DNA of 64,000 nt from Blastopirellula marina DSM 3645 (GCF_000153105.1 NZ_CH672376.1:2946961-3010960); one strand, 5' to 3'. Numbered from the stretch's first letter, positions 10,188 to 18,947 are shown. Program-made: numbers and translations. The notes: a model not told the origin generated them from the sequence alone.

Positions 10188-13100
10188 TTACTTCCAATCC
10201 AAGACATGAACGACGCCGCCGTACCCGTTGATCCATAATTTGCCGTCATGCAGAGCGACGCCGCCGGTCAGCGGCTCATCCAGTTGAATCGTCTTGGCGA
10301 CTTCGCCGGACGTCGCATCGATTTGCAAAACTCGTCCATCTGCACAAGTGACGATGATGCGATCGTCAGCGTAAATCGGCTCGCCGACCAACACCGACGT
10401 CTCGGTCGGTACGCGCCAATGCTCTTGCTGATCGGCGCCATACGCGATCAAGACTCCTTGCGACGTTTGCACGATCGCTCGATCTCCTACGGCGAACGGC
10501 CCCGCGATGATACGGGCCTCGATCGGTACTTTTTGCACCGACTGCAGATCGGGAAGTGAAACAAAGACGAGCTGATCGGTCGTGTCGCCAATCTGTTTGG
10601 CGAGCAAGGTTGGGCCCATCACGGCCATGATCGGTCCCAATTTGCCATCGATAACGCACTCGGCGACGCTGGCCAATTGCGGCGTCGTGGGATCATCCGC
10701 TTGCAAGCGGTAGAGCGTTTGCCGACCGTCAAAGACGATCGCGGCCTGACCATCGGCCACCGGCTCGTTCCAATCCAGATTTTCGCCGAGCGCCAACCGA
10801 GGTTGAAACGGCAGAGCGGCCGCGGCGCCGGTCGCAGGATCTAGATAGAAGACCTGACCTTGCGAACTGGGGGCGACCACGCCGACTCCAGCAAGGACGG
10901 CGCCGGAGGTAATGCTGTCGCTGGGAACCTCCAGCGTGAGTTGTTTGAGCAGACTGCCGCTGCGCGCCGCGTCAAAATAAACCGCTCTGTTTTCTGGCGG
11001 CGCCGACAAAAACAGGCGACGCTTATCCGCGACAAATACCTGTCGATCGAGCCGAGGAGGGCTGACGTAGTTGGCTGAATCCGAGGGTGCGTCGGCGACG
11101 CCTGATTGCACGGCGGTGCTGGTGATCTCGAACAAGTCGCCACGCGAGGTCATCACCAGCGGCGGCTGCTGTGGCGCCATCGCAAACGCCGGCCCAGTCA
11201 GCGGCGCGGCCAGCGTCGTCAGCCAACGCTGCTTGGCGCCGCTCTCGTTCAAGTCGGCGGCCGTCACGATCACGCCGCCCCCTTGCGCGGGTCGACGCAC
11301 ATGAATCAGCAGATCGCCGTCAATGCGGAGCGAGACGAAATTGTCACGATCAAACTCAACGACGCGCGGCACAATCGATTGTTGCGAAAGCTGCAGCGCG
11401 TAGCGCGACAGCCGATTGTCGCCGACCCAAAGATAGCCGTTCTCTAGCGCGATCAGCGAGTAGAGTCGGTCTCCGCGTTCCGTTTTGGTTTGCGCCAACA
11501 GACGCACCGGATTCTCTTTGGTCATTCCCCCTTCAAACACAAACAGGGCGCCGCGGTCGTTGGCCGCTGCGACGCGTGACTGAAACGTGAGCGCCGGCGC
11601 CAAGACAAGCCCCGGCAAACGGGTCGGCGGCTGCAATTGTTCGAGCGATTTCTCTTTGTTCCCCAACACATGCAGCAGCGAAAAGTCGGAGCCGGCATTC
11701 TCGAACAAACAAAGATGCCCCAGCTCCGACATCACCGGAGGCGAGACGATCGCACCTGCTTCATGCCCCAGGAAAATCGCTTGCTCGCAGGTCAAGCTTT
11801 TCGCGTCCAAGACATACAGAGTCGAGTGCAACCCGACGACCATCACGCGCTGCGGCATTTTGCTGACTACCGCGGCGACGGCGATTTGCTGCGGTAGTTG
11901 GACGCTTTGCGTTTGATCGCCTGACTTCTGATTGAGACGGAGCAGTTTTCCCTGCTTGGTGACGACCAGAAAATCATCCCCCAACGCGAGAAGTTGCACC
12001 ACCTCTTCCGTCAACGGGAATCGCCATGCGAGTTCGCCGGTCAGTGCGTTAAGTTTGACCAGCTCTTGCCGCAAACTGCTGGCCGCAATCACCGCCGATT
12101 GATCGCTGGTCATCAGCGGTTCGACCTGATTGGAAAAACCGAGAAAACGTCGCCAGAGCGGGCTGCCGGCGCGACGATCCAATCCGTAAATGGCCCCATC
12201 CAGCACGACGGTCACCGCTTCTTTGGCCGGCTGCGGCGAGACGCTGCTCGTGCGCGCGGCGATCATCACGGTCCGAGCCTGACCTAAGGGATGATCTTGC
12301 CGAGTCGCAGGCACGTTCTCTGCAGAAACGATCACTCGCGCTTCGAGCGCCGTGACCGCATTGCGAACCGCGTCTTGCAGTCGAGGGTCGTCGCTCAAGC
12401 TGGGATAGACTCGCAGCAGCGTCTGACGACGGCGATAGACCGCTTCAAAGTCGTCGCTTTGTGCGGCGGTTTGAATATCGGTCACGGCCGCGGCCAGTTC
12501 TTCGTCGCGTGAAATGCCGCGTTCGACGCGGTGAATGTCAGCGACGATTCCATCGATACGCGTTTGCTGGCCGCTGCGCAGCGAAGTGGGAAGATAGTTA
12601 CTGTCATCAACTAGCGTCATCGCTTCTTGCGCCCTGGCGACCAGTTCGCGTCGCTTGGCGGTCGCATCCTCGGCGATGGCCGCTTGCGCCAGGCCGTTGG
12701 CGACATCCGGCAGCAGCGAAGCCAACTCGGGCCGGGCCAGCGCAAATTCAGGCTCGTCTTTCAGCTCGTTCAGGATTTCGGTCGTTCGCGTCAGCGCTTG
12801 TTCGTAATTATTGGTCCCTTCGATCGCTAGACGCAGATTTGCCAAACCGCGTCGCACACGTGCGGTCGGGGCTTGCGAGTGGGTCGGGAATGACGAGAGG
12901 AACTTGTCGTACTTGGAGACCGCCTGAGCGTATTTGCGGCCCTCGTAGTCGGTTTCGGCCAATTGAAACACCGAATCGCCGCTGTCCCATGACAACCAAG
13001 CGAACAGCAATCCGCCGGCGAGCACCAACAGGACGAGCCCGGCGCCGCCAAAGAGGAGCAGGGGAGAATCCCAGCGATTTTTCCGCTGCGCCTTTTTGAC

Positions 13101-13529
13101 GTACTTCTTCCGTTTACCGGACGCCGCGTCCCCGATCGGCGCCAGATCATCTTGATCCGACAGGACGTCATCGCCGATCACGTCATCAAACGCTGAACTG
13201 CCATCCTCGTCGAGCGGAACCAGATCGCCTTCTCCCAGGTCCATGATCTCTTCTTCGACCGGAGTCGAACTGAGCCATTTCTCCTGGGCGCGACGGCGCC
13301 CGCTGCTGACGCTTTGCGTGCGCTGAGACTTACCGCTTTGCGCTTCGGCAAGCACGCGCTTCGCCTGGTACTTGGTCAGGTGGCCGCGCTGCAAAAGGCT
13401 GTTAACGATCTGCTCTGGCGTAACATCCCGATCCATTTGCGCCAGTTGCCGACGTAGCGCGGCGATCTGGTTTTCAGCCAGATACTCGTACATTTCAAGC
13501 AGATCGAGAAATTCGGGGATGTTCATCAT
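10188..13529 (-). CDS. Giant membrane protein with kinase-type N-terminal segment, TPR-like region and PQQ beta-propeller
   Basis: 1113 aa. Residues 1-65 carry the LLQRGHLTKYQAKRVLAE segment that matches the pre-kinase region of the Ser/Thr kinase at 5013-6419. An acidic cytoplasmic linker follows (about 90-135), then a basic patch (KRKKYVKKAQRKNRW) and a single transmembrane helix (about 155-181). The exported part begins with TPR-like repeats (YEGRKYAQAVSKYDKFLSSF) and continues as many PQQ-like blades (for example GAIYGLDRRAGSPLWRRF, GELAWRFPL, VLQIDATSGEVAKTIQL). Tryptophan-docking quinoprotein repeats are the likely fold; real PQQ binding is not implied. It is inside the TolQ/ExbD operon, so it is probably its large periplasmic scaffold. 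The N-terminus starts with two Met codons (13529 or 13526). Confidence 0.85.
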   Translation of the reverse strand: MMNIPEFLDLLEMYEYLAENQIAALRRQLAQMDRDVTPEQIVNSLLQRGHLTKYQAKRVLAEAQSGKSQRTQSVSSGRRRAQEKWLSSTPVEEEIMDLGEGDLVPLDEDGSSAFDDVIGDDVLSDQDDLAPIGDAASGKRKKYVKKAQRKNRWDSPLLLFGGAGLVLLVLAGGLLFAWLSWDSGDSVFQLAETDYEGRKYAQAVSKYDKFLSSFPTHSQAPTARVRRGLANLRLAIEGTNNYEQALTRTTEILNELKDEPEFALARPELASLLPDVANGLAQAAIAEDATAKRRELVARAQEAMTLVDDSNYLPTSLRSGQQTRIDGIVADIHRVERGISRDEELAAAVTDIQTAAQSDDFEAVYRRRQTLLRVYPSLSDDPRLQDAVRNAVTALEARVIVSAENVPATRQDHPLGQARTVMIAARTSSVSPQPAKEAVTVVLDGAIYGLDRRAGSPLWRRFLGFSNQVEPLMTSDQSAVIAASSLRQELVKLNALTGELAWRFPLTEEVVQLLALGDDFLVVTKQGKLLRLNQKSGDQTQSVQLPQQIAVAAVVSKMPQRVMVVGLHSTLYVLDAKSLTCEQAIFLGHEAGAIVSPPVMSELGHLCLFENAGSDFSLLHVLGNKEKSLEQLQPPTRLPGLVLAPALTFQSRVAAANDRGALFVFEGGMTKENPVRLLAQTKTERGDRLYSLIALENGYLWVGDNRLSRYALQLSQQSIVPRVVEFDRDNFVSLRIDGDLLIHVRRPAQGGGVIVTAADLNESGAKQRWLTTLAAPLTGPAFAMAPQQPPLVMTSRGDLFEITSTAVQSGVADAPSDSANYVSPPRLDRQVFVADKRRLFLSAPPENRAVYFDAARSGSLLKQLTLEVPSDSITSGAVLAGVGVVAPSSQGQVFYLDPATGAAAALPFQPRLALGENLDWNEPVADGQAAIVFDGRQTLYRLQADDPTTPQLASVAECVIDGKLGPIMAVMGPTLLAKQIGDTTDQLVFVSLPDLQSVQKVPIEARIIAGPFAVGDRAIVQTSQGVLIAYGADQQEHWRVPTETSVLVGEPIYADDRIIVTCADGRVLQIDATSGEVAKTIQLDEPLTGGVALHDGKLWINGYGGVVHVLDWK

Positions 13530-13581
13530 AAGCGGAAAACGTTTCGTTCAGCGGACTAGCGGTTGGCGGCGATCAGGAAGG

Positions 13582-14259
13582 TTACTCTTCCTCGGTCGTC
13601 AACAGTTTCACTTGATTCATCCCGACGGTATTGCCGGCATCGAGCGCGGCGACCACTTTCTCGTGCGCTGCGTTGACATGCGCGTTGACCAGCAACGTGC
13701 CTGGCGGAGAAGCCGGATTGGAATTACGGGCCTCTTGAATTTTCACCAACAACTCTTGACGACTGGGAGCTTCGCGTTCGTCGTTCCAAGCGGCGCAAGT
13801 GACAAAAAAGGTGTTGTAAGAATCGATGCGAACGACCACGTAGTCGGGATCGTCCATCAGCTCGTCCATCGTGCGGGCCTGAGAACTAGGCGAATCATTA
13901 CGGGGCGCCGGCGTCTCCAGCGTTTTCTGCAAACTGAACGACGCCGTCACCATAAAGAAGATCAGCAGCAGGAACGTCACGTCGACCATCGGCGTAAGAT
14001 CCATTTCATCTTCTTGAATCGCGTGGCTGTCACGAAAGCGGACAGGCGTTTCGTCAGCGATCGCGTCTTCTTCAGCGCGCTTCCGTTTCCCTTTCGACTC
14101 GACCTCGTCTCGCGGCCTCGAGCGGGTCTTGGCCGGGGCCGGCACTTCCAAGCGGGTCGCACAGTTGGCGCATTTGATCTCGGCGCCGATCATGTCCATG
14201 CTCGCCGAAAGGACGTCTCCGCAAGCGGAGCAACGAAATCGAAACAGGTGTTCGCTCAT
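13582..14259 (-). CDS. ExbD/TolR-family protein with N-terminal zinc ribbon
   Basis: 225 aa. The first 45 residues hold two CxxC pairs (CSAC, CANC), a zinc-ribbon-like module not normally seen on ExbD/TolR. A basic linker (TRSRPRDEVESKGKRKRAEE) follows, then the ExbD signature DLTPMVDVTFLLLIFFMVTA with the essential membrane Asp, and a periplasmic domain of about 110 residues ending in NTVGMNQVKLLT. ExbD/TolR subunits pair with ExbB/TolQ to convert proton motive force into periplasmic movement. It overlaps the second exbD gene by 4 nt (ATGA), so translation is coupled. The cytoplasmic zinc ribbon could recruit a partner; that is inference. Confidence 0.88.
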   Translation of the reverse strand: MSEHLFRFRCSACGDVLSASMDMIGAEIKCANCATRLEVPAPAKTRSRPRDEVESKGKRKRAEEDAIADETPVRFRDSHAIQEDEMDLTPMVDVTFLLLIFFMVTASFSLQKTLETPAPRNDSPSSQARTMDELMDDPDYVVVRIDSYNTFFVTCAAWNDEREAPSRQELLVKIQEARNSNPASPPGTLLVNAHVNAAHEKVVAALDAGNTVGMNQVKLLTTEEE

Positions 14260-14777
14260 GCTCCATCCTTCACGCCGATATAGGCCTTCGAGACCTCGGC
14301 GCCTTCGATGTTGGCCGCCGCGCGCATCACGCGAACGACATCTCCGGCATGCACGTTCTTCTCTGCTTTGACCAAGATCGATCGAGCCGGGCGCGACTGC
14401 ATTTCGCGGTCGACGTAGGCCATGATTTCATCCTCTTGCGCATCCAAACTGTCTGAGGTGCGCGTCGCATCCGCGGGGCCATCTCCCAGATAGACGACCG
14501 CAGCGCCGTCGGGACCAGCGGCTGTTATGGTCAACACCACGGTTTCGGTGGCCGAGATGCTGATCCCTTGTTTGGCGTCGGGCAAGTTTCGGACCGAATC
14601 GGAATCGAGACGCGAAGCGACCAGAAAAAAGATCAACAGCAAGAACGTAATGTCAATCATCGGCGTGATATCGAGATCGGCCTCGTCCTTTTTCGCTTGA
14701 GGACGCCGAAACGAGATCGCTTCTGGCTCCACCGGCGATGCGTCCCCTGGCGATTTGCCGTGACTTGCGTTGATCAT
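14256..14777 (-). CDS. ExbD/TolR-family biopolymer transport protein
   Basis: 173 aa. A short cytoplasmic N-terminus of about 35 residues precedes LDITPMIDITFLLLIFFLVA, which contains the conserved proton-carrying Asp. The periplasmic part is about 110 residues and ends KVHAGDVVRVMRAAANIEGA, typical of TolR/ExbD. It overlaps the TolQ/ExbB-like gene by 4 nt upstream and the zinc-ribbon ExbD gene by 4 nt downstream. Two different ExbD subunits in one operon suggest a heteromeric stator, as seen in some gliding and transport motors of other phyla. Confidence 0.93.
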   Translation of the reverse strand: MINASHGKSPGDASPVEPEAISFRRPQAKKDEADLDITPMIDITFLLLIFFLVASRLDSDSVRNLPDAKQGISISATETVVLTITAAGPDGAAVVYLGDGPADATRTSDSLDAQEDEIMAYVDREMQSRPARSILVKAEKNVHAGDVVRVMRAAANIEGAEVSKAYIGVKDGA

Positions 14778-15430
14778 GCTTCCGATTCCCGGTTCATTCG
14801 TTCACGCAACGCGCCCAGAAACCGAGTCACCCCCACGCCGACCAGATCTTCCATCTTGCGAATCCGAACGTTAATGCTGGCGGTGCAAAACACCAATGGA
14901 ATAGCGATCGCCAAGCCGGCGGCGGTGGTGATCAACGCCAAGCTGATGTCTTCGGCCATTTGCGTGGCGATGTCGGCGCCGCCGCTTTCGCCGGCGGCCA
15001 ACTTGCCAAATGCGCCCATCATACCGGTCACCGTCCCTAACAGCCCTACCATCGGAGCGCCTTTGATGACCGTATAGACCCAGCTAAGTCGGTACTCAAG
15101 ATCCGAGAGGACGTCACGTTGAAACCGATCGAGCATCATCTGTTTGATTTGAGCGTAGCTGTTGTCACGCATGTGCATCGCTAACAACGCCAACTGCGGA
15201 ACAGCACGCGAATCGTCTTCGCACAGTTCTTCGGCGGCCGAATAGTTGCCGCGTAAAAGGGGCTCTTCGACCGCGTCTAAAAATGCGTCCTGGTCCGCTT
15301 CGCTACGAAAGCGCTTTTCCGCAACGCGCATCCAAACCACGATGACGCAAAACGCGCCCCAAAGCGCAATCAAACCAAGTGCGCCGTAAATAATGTAACC
15401 AAAGATGGTTGTGAGGCCGCTAATATCCAT
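14774..15430 (-). CDS. MotA/TolQ/ExbB proton channel family protein
   Basis: 218 aa from the ATG at 15430 (MDISGLTTIFGYIIYGALG). A GTG at 15490, 3 nt after the previous stop, would add 20 residues with poor character and is the alternative start. Three hydrophobic segments are seen: near the N-terminus (about 8-34), and a pair near residues 115-140 and 160-185. The signature GAPMVGLLGTVTGMMGAFGKLA lies between them and includes the pore-lining residues of the family. It forms the channel with the two ExbD proteins encoded immediately downstream. The operon has no TonB, TolA or TolB, so the driven partner is not the classical one. Confidence 0.92.
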   Translation of the reverse strand: MDISGLTTIFGYIIYGALGLIALWGAFCVIVVWMRVAEKRFRSEADQDAFLDAVEEPLLRGNYSAAEELCEDDSRAVPQLALLAMHMRDNSYAQIKQMMLDRFQRDVLSDLEYRLSWVYTVIKGAPMVGLLGTVTGMMGAFGKLAAGESGGADIATQMAEDISLALITTAAGLAIAIPLVFCTASINVRIRKMEDLVGVGVTRFLGALRERMNRESEA

Positions 15431-15493
15431 CGAGTTGTCAAAACCTTGTGGAAAGTTGGGATAGCGAAGGCGAACAAGTCGCCGCTTCACCGG

Positions 15494-16381
15494 TTACCGA
15501 GCGTTGCGATATTCCTGTCGAATCACGTAAAACTCGAACTCATTGCCTTTGGTCCGCACGCCAAAATAGGTGCGGCGAATCTCTCCGATCTTGCGATCTT
15601 TGGCGTACTGCTTCTCCAGAAACGCCAGCATATTTTCTGTCTCAGGATCGTAAAACTGCATCACGACCGGCCCCGGCGTGATCCCGGCCGAGCTTAGCAA
15701 TTCGCGATCCGCTTCTTTGAAAGAGCCATCGCGCCAAGTCATGTAGAGTCGTTCTTCTTTGGCGGTCGATCCCTCCGAACTTTGCGGATTGGTCGCCAAC
15801 GCCGATGCGTACCGAACTTGGTCGCCGCCGGCGAGCGTGCCGAGCTGAATCTTGAAAAAATCAAGCTGCCGTGCATAGGTTTTCAAATCCGAAGACTCGA
15901 ATTGAATTTCCCACCGCTCGAATCGCGGAATGACATCTTCACCATCACCCGGCGGGCCAAGAGGGCGACTATCGCCTAGTCCGCCGCCTGCACCGTTGGG
16001 GTTCAATTGACCTTCGAGCGACTCCAGCGCCGCGGATTGCGAAGTAACGACTTCGGTAACCGCTTCCAGCGACATTTCTAGTTGCGGCTCCAACACTTCG
16101 TCCAATTCATCCAGCCCTGGTGCTTCTAGATCTCGGGCAATTCCGGCGGCGTTGTCGCCACGCCCGGAGATTTCCTCCAGAATGATCGGCACCGCTGTTT
16201 GCGTCGGATAGGTGCGAGTCGTCAGGAAGATCAAAAACAAGATTAAGACCGCCAAGCCGACCAGCACCAACAGCGCCACCAGCATGCTGGCGACGCGATC
16301 ATACGACGAAACCTTCATCGGCGGCGTCGCTTGCGGCGGCCGTGAAGAAGCGGAAGAAGTTGCAGTCGAAGAGCCGGCCAT
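15494..16381 (-). CDS. Single-pass membrane protein of the TolQ/ExbD operon, unknown function
   Basis: 295 aa. A Ser/Pro-rich cytoplasmic N-terminus (about 35 residues) is followed by one transmembrane helix (about residues 29-53). The next stretch is acidic with probable coiled coil (LDELDEVLEPQLEMSLEAVTEV), then a Gly/Pro-rich linker and a folded C-terminal domain from about residue 150 (RFERWEIQFESSDLKTYARQLDFF) ending in KGNEFEFYVIRQEYRN. The topology (short N-term, one helix, long periplasmic rod and end domain) is that of TonB/TolA-like force transducers, though no sequence similarity to them is evident. The start codon directly abuts the TGA of the upstream gene, so expression is coupled. 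Confidence 0.8.
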   Translation of the reverse strand: MAGSSTATSSASSRPPQATPPMKVSSYDRVASMLVALLVLVGLAVLILFLIFLTTRTYPTQTAVPIILEEISGRGDNAAGIARDLEAPGLDELDEVLEPQLEMSLEAVTEVVTSQSAALESLEGQLNPNGAGGGLGDSRPLGPPGDGEDVIPRFERWEIQFESSDLKTYARQLDFFKIQLGTLAGGDQVRYASALATNPQSSEGSTAKEERLYMTWRDGSFKEADRELLSSAGITPGPVVMQFYDPETENMLAFLEKQYAKDRKIGEIRRTYFGVRTKGNEFEFYVIRQEYRNAR

Positions 16382-18016
16382 TCAGTCGAGGAACTCAGCG
16401 TCGGGACGGACGGAGCGATACCATTGTTTCCATTGGTTCGCGTAAAGGGATCGTTGCGTTACATCTGCTCCGCGCGGCATCCCGAAGCCGTTGAACTTGC
16501 GTGTGATAAATCGGAGAGCGTCACGCGATTCTATCGCGACGCGACCATCGGGGTCGGTCAGTGCGTAAATCAAAACGGGGATACTCTCGAAGTCTTTCGA
16601 TTGCCGTACCGCTCGAATCGCTAACAATCGCGCGCCAAACGAACCGTCGCGAATTTTACGACGCAGCTGCACGATCTGTTCCGATCGTCCCCGCTCGTCT
16701 TCGCTGAGTTCAAACTTCACGTCCTGGTGCAAAAAGCGCTCCAGCTCGGCGTCATCAGCTTCGATCATCGAAAGAAATTTATCGGACTCCAGCAGTTCCG
16801 ATTTGTTAATGACCTGGCCATTTTTGATGGTCGCGTCTTCCACCACTTTCGGCAGCCCGCGTCCGCCGACGAGTCGTCCTTCGTCAAAGACGCGGCTCCG
16901 CTTTTTGATGGACTGCGCGGTGCTGCGTTTCAGAAACAAGATGGCGAACGCCGTCGCGACGATCGGCTCTTCGTTTTTCCCGCGCCAACTGCCGGAATCG
17001 GATTGAGTCGACCGGAGATGGTTGACGCCGGCGTCGTACCAAGGGGGTTGAGGATCTTTCTTGCCCAGATCTAATTCGCGAAAACTCTCGTAACGCTCCA
17101 GCGCGTAGAGATAGTAGAAGTCCCATTGAGACGGCGAGATGGTGAAAGTCGCGGCGAGATTGCTTCGTCCCGCATTTTTTGAAGCGGTGACCCGGCCGGC
17201 GTCGACCGCTTTGGTCAAAATCTTCGCCCGCTCCACCGCGTCCGGCGTTTTTACTTCCCGGACAAAGCCCGGCAGGCTGGGACTCTTTTCTTCAACGTCC
17301 TGCTTACGGCGTTCGGTGATGTTGAGCAGATCGCTTCCCATGTAAAGACTGCCCAGTGCGGCGCAAACCATCGTCGGTCGCATATCGGACTGCGGAACGC
17401 GCTGAAAGTTCCCCGGTCCAGGATCGACTCCTTGGTAGCCCCAGCCGCCGGAAGGATCTTGACAACGCAGGATCCAATTGCAGAGTCGCTCCACCGTCGG
17501 GATCGGCACTTCAAAACCGCTGCGCTGCGACAACCACAATCCCAGCGCGCCATATTGCGTCATCGAATTATCGCCGGTATTGCGTCCTGCATATCCCCAT
17601 CCGCCGCCGGGCTTTTGGGTTTCGAGAAAATACTGCAGCAGGTTTTGAATCGGCTCGCGGTTCGCCTCTGGGTCGAGTTCACACAACAAAATCAGCGACA
17701 TGCCAACGTCATAGGCGTTGTCGTGAACATTCGAGGGCGTTGTTTTCCCCAAGTTTCTAGCCGCGTTAACGCCGCCTTGAACGCGTGGGTGACTTTCCTC
17801 TTCACCCGCTTTTAGCAATGCGAGGGCGATTAAAGCTTGGCCCCCCGCGCGACTGTGGGCTGCATACGACTTGAGAAAACCGGCCCCCTTTTGAACCATC
17901 GCTTCGACTTCGGGACTCTCTGGCGAATAGGCGCAGAGGACCGTCGGAAAGAGCGCCAATAAAAGGACGCCCCACCATCGATGGTTCAAAAAACTACGTC
18001 GTCCGTCGCTGCGCAT
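16382..18016 (-). CDS. Exported prenyltransferase/squalene-cyclase-fold repeat protein with HEAT-like C-terminus
   Basis: 544 aa, first gene of the operon. A signal peptide ends near LCAYSPE. Residues about 35-370 contain repeated QW-like alpha-barrel motifs (GGQALIALALLKAGE, KPGGGWGYAGRNTGDNSMTQY, DPSGGWGYQG, SDSGSWRG), the fold of terpene cyclases and prenyltransferases. The catalytic DxDD motif of class II cyclases is not seen, so enzymatic cyclisation is unlikely. From about residue 460 helical HEAT-like repeats appear (DGSFGARLLAIRAVRQSKDFESIPVLIYAL). Such proteins are frequent in planctomycetes and may be structural or binding proteins in the periplasm. Its TGA is followed without a gap by the ATG of the next gene. 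Confidence 0.83.
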   Translation of the reverse strand: MRSDGRRSFLNHRWWGVLLLALFPTVLCAYSPESPEVEAMVQKGAGFLKSYAAHSRAGGQALIALALLKAGEEESHPRVQGGVNAARNLGKTTPSNVHDNAYDVGMSLILLCELDPEANREPIQNLLQYFLETQKPGGGWGYAGRNTGDNSMTQYGALGLWLSQRSGFEVPIPTVERLCNWILRCQDPSGGWGYQGVDPGPGNFQRVPQSDMRPTMVCAALGSLYMGSDLLNITERRKQDVEEKSPSLPGFVREVKTPDAVERAKILTKAVDAGRVTASKNAGRSNLAATFTISPSQWDFYYLYALERYESFRELDLGKKDPQPPWYDAGVNHLRSTQSDSGSWRGKNEEPIVATAFAILFLKRSTAQSIKKRSRVFDEGRLVGGRGLPKVVEDATIKNGQVINKSELLESDKFLSMIEADDAELERFLHQDVKFELSEDERGRSEQIVQLRRKIRDGSFGARLLAIRAVRQSKDFESIPVLIYALTDPDGRVAIESRDALRFITRKFNGFGMPRGADVTQRSLYANQWKQWYRSVRPDAEFLD

Positions 18017-18230
18017 GGCCTAACGCATCTGGAAAGGAAAACGCGAACCCTGTTACGCATCGACAGGTCGATACGTACGGCGCAGGATTCTTTGTTGTCA
18101 AGCGAATGTTCCGTGAGAAGAGGTTCTGGTCAAACTAGAAGTTCCGCCGCAAACTGTCAAGCAATCGGTGACGAACTTCATACGACGTAAGTCACGACAG
18201 GGACTTTACCTGGGACGTCTGGCGCCCCAA

Positions 18231-18259
18231 TTGACAAGGCGTCGCGACTGTCCTAGATT
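18231..18259 (+). promoter_or_regulatory. Sigma-70-type promoter of tRNA-Phe
   Basis: TTGACA at 18231-18236 (perfect -35), 17-nt spacer, TAGATT at 18254-18259 (-10). Predicted start is near 18266, about 10 nt before the tRNA 5' end, which fits a short-leader stable-RNA promoter. Confidence 0.85.
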
Positions 18260-18275
18260 TGGTCTTTCGTCGCCT

Positions 18276-18348
18276 GGTCAGGTAGCTCAGTTGGTAGAGC
18301 ATCGGACTGAAAATCCGAGTGTCGCCGGTTCGATTCCGGCCCTGACCA
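18276..18348 (+). tRNA. tRNA-Phe (anticodon GAA)
   Basis: 73 nt. Acceptor GGTCAGG (18276-18282) pairs with CCTGACC (18341-18347), discriminator A at 18348. D stem GCTC/GAGC, anticodon stem TCGGA/TCCGA with loop CTGAAAA giving anticodon GAA (18309-18311), T stem GCCGG/CCGGC with loop TTCGATT. CCA is not encoded (ACTT follows). It lies between a promoter and a terminator, so it is a monocistronic tRNA gene. Confidence 0.98.
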
Positions 18349-18355
18349 CTTTTCA

Positions 18356-18402
18356 GAAACGCCGTAAGTCCTTTTCACAAAAGACTTTCGGCGTTTCTTT
18401 TT
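18356..18402 (+). terminator. Rho-independent terminator after tRNA-Phe
   Basis: Stem GAAACGCCGTAAGTC (18356-18370) pairs with GACTTTCGGCGTTTC (18383-18397) apart from one mismatch; a T run follows to 18402. It begins 8 nt after the tRNA. Confidence 0.93.
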
Positions 18403-18648
18403 TGTCCAGCTGCAATTTTGCGCCGCTCTCAACGCCGCTGATGCGTTGTTTTCTCGAGAAAACGGCGATTTGCGGCTGTCCGGGGGGCCAGTTCTCGGCA
18501 GCTTTCGCTTCGCGGCGGCGCCGGCGTATTGCGGTCTTGCTCGGAAGAATGTCCAAAATATCTTTGGCGTTTCCGCTACTTGGAAAAGCCTAGGCGACAC
18601 GCTCCTTCTTTAGCATGCGCCCTTTTCATTTCAGGCTTTCGATCGCCC

Positions 18649-18947
18649 ATGAACGCCATTGAATTTATCGAACGAACGTTTGCCGAACGGAGTGACCGGC
18701 GCCTCCAGGCGAAGAGGTGAAGGAGCAGCGACATGCGCTGCAATCGGCCTATTTCGCCGGCGGCGAACGAGAGCCGTTCTGATGACAGACGACTACACCG
18801 CGACGATGGGACGATCTCGAGAGAGAGCCTGAGATGGAAACGTCGCTGGTATCGTACTTTCTCGCGAAGTTTCCACCGACTGAGCGCATTCCAGACATCC
18901 GCCGATCGAAGGCGGCCAAGCTCAAGAAACGGCGTAAGGCCGCATGA
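18649..18947 (+). pseudogene. Possible decayed small gene (frame-broken), ends in a Lys/Arg-rich tail
   Basis: Low-confidence call. An ATG at 18649 opens 23 codons (MNAIEFIERTFAER) and stops at 18718. Two frames over, the open segment EVKEQRHALQSAYFAGGERE (from 18717) stops at two tandem TGA codons (18780-18785). The same frame then runs on to 18947 through METSLVSYFLAKF and ends KAAKLKKRRKAA. Read together these pieces look like a roughly 95-residue protein damaged by one frameshift and the stops. No family is recognised. The end overlaps the left arm of an inverted repeat. Between the tRNA terminator (18402) and 18649 I see no gene. Confidence 0.3.

Noticed and set aside
10179-10236. Upstream ATG at 10236 for the solute-binding-like protein
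   Set aside because: Would overlap the PQQ gene by 49 nt and hide the signal peptide; the GTG at 10179 fits better.
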